From assembly GCA_023853785.1 (NCBI GenBank), contig JAJIRX010000090.1, positions 1 to 16,276 of the forward strand: a stretch of DNA of 16,276 bases, read 5' to 3'. The notes beneath the pieces were generated by a model. That model did no database searches. It was not told the DNA's origin and worked only from the letters and a program-made list of their open reading frames with translations. A program made the position numbers and the translations under genes. The DNA comes from Psilocybe azurescens. Taxonomy: Eukaryota > Basidiomycota > Agaricomycetes > Agaricales > Agrocybaceae. Positions 8,101 through 16,276 of the stretch are shown here, piece by piece (positions within the stretch are counted from its first letter, which is position 1; each line of letters begins with the position of its first letter).

Positions 8101-10964
8101 GAGTGGAAGGGCAAGGCGGCCAGTGCTCGCGGAAGAGTAGAGGAGGCCAGAGCCAACCAGTCTGAGAACCGATCGCGCAATGCCGTTTTAGATTCTCTCA
8201 CAAATCTGAAAGCGAGAGGACACATTGATGGATTCCATGTAAGGCCACTATCCTTAATGATAACCTCAGCACTCATCATCTGCAGGGGCGCCTCGGGAGT
8301 CTAGGAACAATCCCCGATAAATACGACGTAGCATCTCCACCGCCTGTGGCGGAGGTCTTAACAACATGGTCGTCGACAAAGTTACGCAGGCACAGCAATG
8401 CATTGAACACTTGCGAAAGAACACCGTCGGACGGGCGTCCTTCATGGTACTTGAAAAGCTAGGGAAACAAGTTGGCGATAATAGCCAGACACCCGAAGGA
8501 GTCCCTCGTCTCTTTGACCTCGTCAAACCGAAAGACCCATCTTACGCCCCTGCATTCTTTAAGGCCATCGGAAACACGCTGGTAGCTACTGATCTCGACC
8601 AAGCTAATCGCATTGCTTTCACTGGCAGGAGATGGCGTGTCGTTACCTTGGACGGTGCTTTGATTGAGACGTCGGGAGCGATGTCAGGTGGTGGTGGGCA
8701 ACCATCGCGAGGAGCGATGAGCTCTAAACTCGCGGCCGCCTCGGTAACTCCCCAGGTCCTTCAAGGCTATGAACGCGACAGCGAGCAAGCTGGTCAACAA
8801 CTCCACAAAGCAACCAACGATCTTCGGGATGCGGAACAGGAGTTGGATAGTCTGAAAAGACGGGGCCCAGAAATTGATCTCACTTTGCAGAAGATTGGCA
8901 TGGACATCGATAACGTGAAGCGGAGGACCGCCGAAGCTGAAAAGCGTGTTCGGGATCTGAGGTTCGTTGCTATGCCTTTGTTCGTGGAATTTTGCTAATT
9001 CCGTTTATTAGTTCTCAAAACAAACCAAACACCGGAGACCTTTCCCGTATTTCGAAATTGGAGAAAGAGATCTCAACCTTTGAGCGAGAACTCAAGGAGC
9101 TCCAGGAGAAATCTGGCCGCATCGAACAGGACATCAAGGATTTGGAGAAGAAGATTCTCGATATCGGTGGTTCGAAACTGCTCACACAGAAATCGAAGGT
9201 CGATGGTATCAGGTTGCATATCAAACTCACGAATGACGAAATCACGAAAGCCGAGATGGCCAAGTCAAGAGCGGAGAAGGATGCAGTCAAATTGGAGGGG
9301 ACCATCAAGAACAATACTGGGGCATTGGAGGTCCTCGAAGAAGAGATTGAAGGATTAGAAGGCGAGATTACGGAATTGTCAGAGTACATGGCCAACTTGA
9401 AAGAAAAGGTTGAAACTGCTCAAGCTGCTGCGGAGAATTCGAAAGAGGATTTGGATGACATCAAGACCCAACTAGACGAGCAAGAAGATCTCATTGCCGA
9501 ATTTAGGCAAACAGAGGTATGTTATATCATCTCTTTCCAATCGTCTCATTAATGTGTCGTGTTTAAAGATGAAACTCAAACAATCTATCGGTGATCACGA
9601 AAAAGAGATTAAAGATACTGTTCGCACCATCGAGCATTACCAGGAACTGCATGACCAGTTGACCCTAGAGGAGATTGAGTGCGCCACTTTATTTCTTACT
9701 TGTCACTGGCCACTAAATAGCACATGACAGTGACGATGACGAGGAGGACGAGGAGGAACAGACTGCTACCAATGAACAACCAGCTGCGGATACTGAAGAT
9801 GGCAAAACACCAGTCAAAGTCGAGGGTGGAGACGAGCCTATGCCTGAGCAGAAGCCAGCTGCCCGGAAGATCAAACCAGAAGGAACGCCCTCTAACGAAC
9901 TCCACATGTATCTGCCTGATGAACTGAGGAAGCTGAAGAGGGATGAACTCGTGGCTGACGCTGAATATCTCGATGGTGCGTTTTATCAAATCTTTTGATG
10001 CTTAACATCATCACATCGATACTGTTCCGAAACACAGAAAAGATCAAGAAAGCACGTCCAGATCTGTCTGTTCTTAAGGAATACAAACAGAGAGAGCAAG
10101 AATTCTTCAATCGGGCTAAAGACTTGGACGCGATCACAGCTGAAAGAGACACTCAAAAGGCTAAGTACGATGGCCTTCGAAAGCAGCGTCTGGATGAGTT
10201 CATGGCTGGGTTTAACTTGATCTCGCTGAAGCTCAAGGAAATGTATCAGGTAAATAAAACTCGACCCTAAATTTAAGTCGTTTCTGATGAAATTGGCATT
10301 ATTAGATGATTACACTTGGTGGCAACGCCGAGCTAGAACTTGTCGACAGCATGGACCCCTTTTCCGAGGGTATCATCTTCAGTGTCATGCCACCGAAGAA
10401 GAGTTGGAAGAACATATCAAACTTATCTGGTGGAGAAAAGGTACGTATATGCTATGACTTTCACTCCGAATGTGCCTTAACCCCTTGTTTGTCGTAGACT
10501 TTGAGTTCATTGGCTCTGGTTTTTGCACTTCACGTTTTCAAGGTAAGAAAACTTGTATTGGGTTGCAACTGATGCTCATCCATTTCTAGCCTACGCCGCT
10601 GTATTTCATGGACGAAATCGACGCCGCTTTGGATTTCCGCAATGTTTCGATTGTAGCCAATTACATCAAGGATCGCACGAAGAATGCGCAGTTCATCATC
10701 ATCTCACTTCGGTACGTTCGTATTCTCCAAGGCATACACTGCATATAACTGATTTAAAAACGCTTAGAAACGACATGTTTGAGCTCAGTCATCGACTCAT
10801 CGGCATCTACAAAACATCTAATGCCACACGAAGTAAGTCTTGACCCTTAATATTCCTGAAAATCGCGTTATCTCATTCTTCTATTAGGCATTTCGATCGA
10901 TAACCACGCACTTCAGACGACGATTCCTCAACCTGCACCTCTAACTACCAAAGCAATGGCTTGA
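5128..10964 (+). CDS. SMC4: Structural maintenance of chromosomes protein 4 (condensin subunit)
   Basis: SMC4 pairs with SMC2 as the ATPase core of condensin, which compacts and helps segregate mitotic chromosomes. Nineteen exons give about 1,620 residues: 5128-6225, 6278-6469, 6519-6698, 6765-7259, 7313-7438, 7488-7632, 7694-7899, 7950-8027, 8080-8238, 8286-8961, 9012-9516, 9569-9678, 9731-9975, 10038-10249, 10306-10440, 10498-10542, 10590-10711, 10768-10832, 10888-10964. Domains: a disordered tail of about 340 residues; head start RLVIHKMALINFKSYAGRQE; Walker A GPNGSGKS (about 373-380); FLILQGEVESIAQMKP (Q-loop); coiled coil; hinge from about residue 890 (GRLGSLGTIPDKYDVA); second coil with an acidic insert; signature LSGGEKTLSSLALVFALH; Walker B LYFMDEIDAALDF. 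Wording at both head halves is SMC4 rather than SMC1-3. Oddities: one intron begins GC instead of GT (7633), the frame is one base short in the hinge (about 8333), and an intron-like segment at 7101-7150 cannot be removed in frame. The tail is longer than in the 1,418-residue yeast Smc4. Confidence 0.95.
7101..7150 (+). other. Intron-like segment inside SMC4 exon 4 that conflicts with the frame
   Basis: GTAAAA at 7101 and a pyrimidine-rich stretch ending CGCAG at 7150 look like a 50-nt intron placed in the coiled coil. Left unspliced it adds 17 residues with PSPS and two Arg, unlike coiled coil. Removing it shifts the frame by one unless the A6 run at 7152-7157 really has five A, which would restore EKLRKDLEA. 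Either an exonic insert or an intron beside a consensus error. Confidence 0.4.
7633..7693 (+). other. GC-AG intron in SMC4
   Basis: Exon 6 ends IRDSLK plus one base, and the next bases are GCAAGC rather than GT. The acceptor CATCCAG ends at 7693. Splicing here joins DSLK to DKTQVFHDK in frame, restoring coiled coil, while read-through hits a stop (TAG at 7666-7668 region). No GT donor nearby keeps the frame. GC-AG introns are a known minor class of U2 introns. Confidence 0.75.
8331..8336 (+). other. One-base frame break in the SMC4 hinge
   Basis: The hinge reads DKYDVA and then must change frame to read STACGGG and LNNMVVDK. The family has one hydrophobic residue (usually Ile) between, so GCATC is one base short of GCAATC. 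The exon length (676 nt) is also one short of what its flanking intron phases require, which independently supports a missing base. Confidence 0.8.
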
Positions 10965-12488
10965 AACGTGTACTACCATCAGTCCATTTGTCGAGCAGAC
11001 GGTACTACTCCTGTATACTACAACGTACTTTTTGTCTAAGTTTATTTAATGTACATATAAATGTGATGCCATCGTTGGTCTGTGGAACGGTGGGGCGGTT
11101 GATGAATCGATGACCCTGGAGAAGCAAACTTGACTCTCTTGTGTAAATCCTAGTATGGAGCTCCTGTAATACATTGTAAATTTTCAGCTTCTTAGTCCTG
11201 CAAGCCAGGATGTGATTCATCTCGATTGAAATAGTTGGAAAAGTAGCAAATCGAGTCGATCATCATAGACCTCTCAGTGATAAAACACAGGTACCACAAT
11301 CCATTTGACCTGAGTGTTATTGCTCCCCTTGATCTCTCCATTCGGATAACTAACAGAAACTAACTGAGTGCTCCATGCGATAACTGCTGCGCTGCACTGC
11401 GCTGACTGCGGATGCCTGAATATATTCGGCGACATGGATAACTAGTCGCAGAAAACGACGAAGAAGTTGGTCAGGGTCCGGGACTTTCCGCGACGTGATC
11501 TTACTTTGATCCCGATTTATCTTCGCGAGTTGTGTACTCCAACGCGACCTTACACAAATGAATTTTCCAATGTCGAAAATTTGATTGTAAGTTTTAATTG
11601 TTCCAACCTTAAAAAATATTACCATAAGATAATACATTTATCAAGTTTGAATTGATACTGACTGATTTTGAGGCACGAGAAATTCATTTTATGCGTAGTG
11701 TTAAGTGTGCTTTTGCTACTTCGCTCTCAAGGCCATAGCGTGATTGTTTCACGGATCTATGCATCTCTGTCGAACCTCGACTTCAACAATCTTTAACCAG
11801 TGAGCTTTCAATATTCAATCCCAAAGTTGAGTCACCAATCATACCTTACACTACGCACAAAATGGATTTCTCATGCCTCAAAAAATAAACGAAAGTATCA
11901 ATTGTTCAAACTGGATAAATGTATTACCATATGGTAATTTTTACTGGTACACTGATACCCGTAATTGTTGGACTATGGTTAGGCCCCTATGGGTTACGCG
12001 GACATGCAAATCACTGCAAATCCTCGCTATCTGTTTCCCTAGCATGGGCATAGATGGCCGAAGTTGACTGCACTTCAAATTACTGTCATGGCTGGAATAG
12101 GTTGCCCACTGACCACTGAGATGAGTAATGGCAGGCAGTGGCAGTCAACCATCGAAGCAGTCTGGAATGATCCGGTTTATAAACGATCGACAGGTATCGA
12201 CTTGCTGCGTATATCCTGCATGCATAGCCTTGCATAGCTGAGGATTACAACATCTTCCTGCATCTTTCTTCCTTCTGTGCATTGTGACCAGGTCTATCCA
12301 GCTATAAGGCTCGGCTAATAGATCGTACCATTGCTGCGGACACTCGTCAAAGAAGGCATGTCTATGTGTTTGACTTAGGTTTTCATTGGTTCCCTTGCGG
12401 CTTCTCACCATCGATTTGAGACTGTTGTCCTCCATCTAGTCGTGGGTTCTGGGTTTCCCTACTATCATCACACTCTACCTCTACGAGA
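10965..12488. other. SMC4-ABC transporter intergenic region
   Basis: About 1.5 kb. It holds the SMC4 3' UTR at the left, a long imperfect inverted repeat (about 11606-11945) in the middle and the transporter promoter at the right, where a TTTATAAA palindrome lies at 12177-12184, about 305 bp before the ATG. Minus-strand open frames at 11350-11637 and 12145-12435 carry no recognisable motif and are not called. No RNA gene found. Confidence 0.5.
11606..11945. repeat. Long imperfect inverted repeat, probable old MITE or foldback element
   Basis: The left arm (core 11618-11709) and the right arm (core 11840-11938) are reverse complements of each other at roughly 80 percent, around a spacer of about 130 bases. 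Shared blocks, left arm versus reverse-complemented right arm: ATTACCATA, TAATACATTTATC, AGTTTGAA, TTGATACT, TTTTGAGGCA, GAGAAAT, CATTTT, TGCGTAGTGT. The right end carries a perfect 16-bp palindrome (11923-11938). No coding capacity is seen. The divergence between arms suggests an old insertion. No clear target duplication could be placed. Confidence 0.65.
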
Positions 12489-15400
12489 ATGGCCTCTCTC
12501 TTCTGGAGGCAATTCAAGGCTTTATTCTTGAAGAATACGATTGTTATTCAAAATACTGGTTGGTATGTACATTCTGATTGTCATAGCTTCCAAATTCTAG
12601 ACTGACATCGATGCGTGTCTAGATTAATCTACTACGTTGTTTGATATTCCCTGTAGCCTATGGAATTTTCCTTGGTTATGTGACAACGTTTTTCTCAAAA
12701 CCATCCACTGTACGAGCACAGTTTAAGCGCTCAACCTTGAACCAATTTTGACTAAATACATTCCATAGTTCGGACTCGGTACTCCTACGCGTCTTTTTAG
12801 CGTTGGGGATCACTTTGATGGATCAAAACCAATTGTTTGGTCCGATAACTCTGGTGGAACTGGCTATATTCATGGCAAAGATATAATGGACCATGTTACT
12901 TCCGGGTTTTCGTCAAGACAGCTCAGTGGAGTCAAACAGGTAGAGGATACTGCTGCACTTTTCGACATTTGCATCTCGAACGCAAACGGAGCGTCACCTT
13001 GTTTTGTCGCCATTACCTTTGAAGCCATTCCAACTGCTTCGGCAGCCGGCAGACAGGGATTGAATTATACCTTCTGGGCGGGCTCTGGGGCCTATCACGT
13101 TGATGTCGTCAGGCATACCAGTGATCTTGAGACGATTCTCGTCCCTATACAGTGGGCAGTTGATCAGGTTGTTTTTTTTCACTCCCTGCGTCTTATGGTT
13201 TAGCCTTGCTGAAATCAGTTTTAGGCAATCATTGAACTCAGTACTGGGCAGAAGACGCCATTGCCACTTCAGTTGCCTTTTACCCATGTGGAAGATTCTA
13301 ATACAAACCAGGATAACCGATTGAGTGGGTGAATTCTTGATAAATGTGCTCTTCTCATGTTTGCTGACTTTTTGTAGTGTTTCTGAGTCTTATTGGCAAT
13401 TTTGGAGGCGTTGTTTTGTGAGTGTTATAAGAAAAAACGGCATCATCTATTCCTCATAGACCACTTTAGCTTTCTAGCATTCACCGGTATATTATACCAG
13501 GTAAATAGCGTCTCTGCGGGGAGTTACTTCTAATGATTCTGTCTACTAGATTGCCGGGGTGTGGCACTGGAACGCGCATCTTACCTGACATCTCATATGC
13601 AGGCAATGGGCGCGCTTGACTCTGCTAGATTATTGTTCGTACTCTGCTCGCTCCCTTCATTACGGTTGCTGACAGGGAGGCAACAGATCGTGGTATTTCT
13701 CTGTCTCAATGCTATATATCCCGACTTGGATCGTTCTAGCAGTGGTCTGGGGGTTGAGACTTTTCACCAACACAAACGTTGGCTACCTCATCCTTCTCCA
13801 TCTTGTGGCCGGATTTGGATGCACTGGATGGGCTTTCTTTGCTTCTGTTCCTTTTAGCAAGAGTCCACAGCTGGCGGCCGTTGTCACCACTGGAGCCGCC
13901 ATAGTTCTTGCCATAATACCTTTGTCCATATCTGCAGAAACAAACTCCGCTGTTGGCCCTGTCCTGTCGTTCTTCTTCCCATCGATGTTCTACGTCTTTG
14001 TGCTCAAGGCTTTCTCGGGCTTCGAAACGAACCTTCAGCATACTGTGATTTCGCAAAAAGATCCGATATTTTTCTACAAAGCGACCCCGATGATCATAGC
14101 AGCCGTGGTGAGTCTTGTTGAAATTGAATGTTTTGGCTTGGTGCATTAACACGATGCTATAGGTTGGGATTTTTCTGGCCTTTCGTCGCCATCTATCTCG
14201 AGCGATGGATGTATGGAGTTACCAACCCGTCAAACAGCGATTTTTGGTTATGGTCTCATAAAACCAAGCTCTCAACGGGCACTATTCCTTCCGACACTTC
14301 TATTAGTCTTCGTAACGTTAGAAAGGTTTTTAACACATCTATCTTCAGCCGCAAATCGCATGAGGTGGTTGCCATTGCAGATCTTACACTCGACATCCCG
14401 TCCTTCGGAATTTTTGTTCTTTTAGGCCCAAATGGGTGAGACCTTCTTTGTATCCGCTTGATGATTTGTACGATAACTCTAATGAATATCATTTATGTTT
14501 GCTCAGGGCAGGAAAATCGACAGCTTTGTCAATTCTGGGCGGTCTTACGAAAGCTACAGATGGGACTGTGTCTTTCTCTGGAAACACGACGCGCCCTCCT
14601 AGAGGCACACTTGGTTTGGTTCCTCAGAAGAATGTCCTGTTTCCAGAACTTTCCTGTGTTCAGACTTTGAGGTTGTGGAATGCGATCAAGCAAGAAGACG
14701 GACAATACTCCGATTCCGAAATTGAGCGCTTAATACGCGACTGCGACTTACAATCCAAGGCACATGATCCAGCTAGAATTCTATCTGGCGGCCAAAAGAG
14801 GAAGCTGCAGCTCGCCATAGGTCTTGTGGGCGGATCAAAAGTAATGTCTTTGTTCTACCATACATTGAATCTCACTAAATCCGCTTCATCTTGCATAGTC
14901 ATCCTTGTGGACGAATGCACTTCCGGGGTCGATCCTTTGAGTCGACGCGCTCTTTGGAGACACTTACCACTTACCGAAACGAACGCACTATCATCCTTAC
15001 CACTCACGTACGTCAGATTTGCGCTGAAGTCGTGCGCAGGCATTGATTTTCTTTCTCTATGTACAGTTCTTGGATGAAGCGGACTTCTTGGCTGATCGCA
15101 TTGCGGTCCTAGCGGCCCCAGGAAAACTCATTGCTTCAGATAGTCCCGTTGCACTCAAATCTACCATGGGAGAAGGTTATTCGATCACGGTCAAATTCAA
15201 TTACGAAGACTTCGCCAAAGAACTGCTGGATGCTGTTCGTGTGGTGGCCCTGACACGGTTTTGGAGTATCAGGAGCGTTCAGCGTCAAGTTATCATCTCA
15301 AGACACGAGATACTGCTCAAATTGCAGCCGCGCTTCGACTGATTGAAGATCGGAAAACCGAATTTGGCATTCTAACTTACGATGTTGTGGGAACGACGAT

Positions 15401-16276
15401 TGAAGACATATTCCTTGACTTGCTTCATAAAGAAGAAACTGGAGATACAGGGGGAGAAGGATGATGAAGACCCATCGAAACGACATGCTCTGTTAGATCT
15501 GACCTTGTCAAACGGACGACCACGCTCATCCTGGGCACAAGCACGGACCATCTTCCACAAACGAGCCTTGATTATGCGCAGAAGCTGGTTGGTCCCCTTG
15601 CTGGCTCTGGCTGTCGGCATCTCTGGGGCATGGTGGCCTATACGATTTGTCAAAGGGGTGTGGCGTCCTGTGTCCATAGGTTCATTGACCCGACAAGCGG
15701 AGGATTTTTAGTCCTCTGTACCCTCCTCTCCTCTCAAATAACACAATATTGGCCGCTCCTATAGACCTGAGCGCAACCATCAACGCCAGTCTTCCTGAAC
15801 TCTTTGTCGATCCCTTGACCATTTACTATACCCCGGACTTCCCTGCTCCCATTGGTTCATACAATCCTTTCATTCCTACCGCAGACCAGAACGCTTTGAT
15901 CCAGGCGGTCAATGATAATTTTACAAGCTTTAGCATGCAAGGCGGCCTTTCCATGGATTTTGACAAGAATGAATACTTGATCGCATGGCAACTAAGCCCA
16001 TATAGCCTTAATATGTTCAGCATTGCATCGAATCTCTTCTATAGCCATGCGCGGAACGCTACAAGCAGTCCATCCAGCTCCAATCGGATTAACCCAACGT
16101 TCCACCAATTACCAAGTGTACAGACAGAGTCCTTGGCTACTTTACAATGGCTAGCTATCTTCGGTGCTGCGATGGTAAGCAATGCACTGTCCTGTTATAA
16201 TCTTGTCCTCGATTAATCTAGCATGTAGACCGTGTTCCCTGCATTTTTGCCCTCTATGTTGCGAAGGAGCGACATT
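12489..16276 (+). CDS. ABCA-type ABC transporter, 5' part (TMD1-NBD1-start of TMD2), with several frame breaks
   Basis: A full-size ABC exporter of the fungal A-like subfamily, often linked to lipid transport; substrate unknown. Exons: 12489-12566, 12623-12709, 12769-13167, 13225-13324, 13378-13417, 13470-13500, 13550-13634, 13687-14107, 14163-14435, 14507-14840, 14899-15007, 15067-16174 and 16229 to the edge. First membrane helix near LIFPVAYGIFLGYV, then a large extracytosolic loop, a helix cluster from MFLSLIGNFGG to SFFFPSMFYVFVLKAF, then NBD1: GPNGAGKST (Walker A, split by an intron), LSGGQKRKLQLAIGL (signature), ILVDECTSGVDPLSRR (Walker B and D-loop), LTTHFLDEADFLADRI (H-loop). TMD2 begins with ALIMRRSWLVPLLALAVGIS and the window ends in FALYVAKER. 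At least eight one-base shifts are needed (about 13560, 14170, 14841, 14960, 15245, 15450, 15655-15709, 16244), so it is either recently decayed or carries consensus errors. The start ATG gives MASLFWRQFKALFLKN, a normal ABCA N-terminus. Confidence 0.85.

Noticed and set aside
11387..11412. Short CTGC/GCTG-rich stretch as a possible tandem repeat
   Set aside because: Too short and irregular to support a repeat call.
11350..11637. Minus-strand 95-codon open frame
   Set aside because: No family resemblance, and it runs into the inverted-repeat arm.
12145..12435. Minus-strand 96-codon open frame
   Set aside because: No recognisable motif; it lies in the presumed transporter promoter.
1..16276. 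tRNA genes, CRISPR arrays, bacterial operons or a defence-like system
   Set aside because: No cloverleaf with A/B boxes, no regularly spaced repeats and no such genes were seen; all recognisable genes are intron-rich fungal ones.

Overview
The window looks like nuclear DNA of a filamentous basidiomycete, most likely a mushroom-forming agaricomycete. Evidence: the genes are cut by many very short GT-AG introns (about 40-70 nt), intergenic distances are short, and the recognisable proteins are typical fungal ones (XanA-type dioxygenase, condensin SMC4, NOP10, fungal ABCA-type transporter, a kinase-like family common in basidiomycetes). The genus is not identifiable from sequence alone.

Layout, left to right. 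1-191 (minus): first exon and start of exon 2 of an unrecognised gene running off the left edge. 499-1935 (minus): a recognisable but broken xanthine/2-oxoglutarate dioxygenase (XanA-like) gene. 2397-3280 (minus): a decayed protein-kinase-like relic. 3449-4051: a 603-bp non-autonomous transposon-like element with 35-bp terminal inverted repeats flanked by TA. 4169-4467 (plus): NOP10, a three-exon gene for the 64-residue H/ACA snoRNP protein. 5128-10964 (plus): SMC4, the condensin ATPase, 19 exons. 10965-12488: intergenic DNA holding a second, older inverted-repeat structure (about 11606-11945). 12489-16276 (plus, open at the right edge): an ABCA-type full transporter, of which TMD1, NBD1 and the start of TMD2 are seen.

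The genes do not form a pathway. NOP10 and SMC4 are conserved housekeeping genes (ribosome biogenesis/telomerase RNA; chromosome condensation). The left third, 499-4051, is an island of broken genes plus a transposon.

The most striking window-wide signal is recurrent single-base frame breaks, many in short homopolymers, in genes whose splice sites and protein motifs are otherwise well conserved: three in xanA, one in NOP10, one certain in SMC4 and at least eight in the ABC transporter. Because NOP10 and SMC4 should be essential, some of these are best explained as consensus/assembly indels; the higher density in xanA and the transporter leaves real decay possible there. I found no evidence of a new type of biological system.
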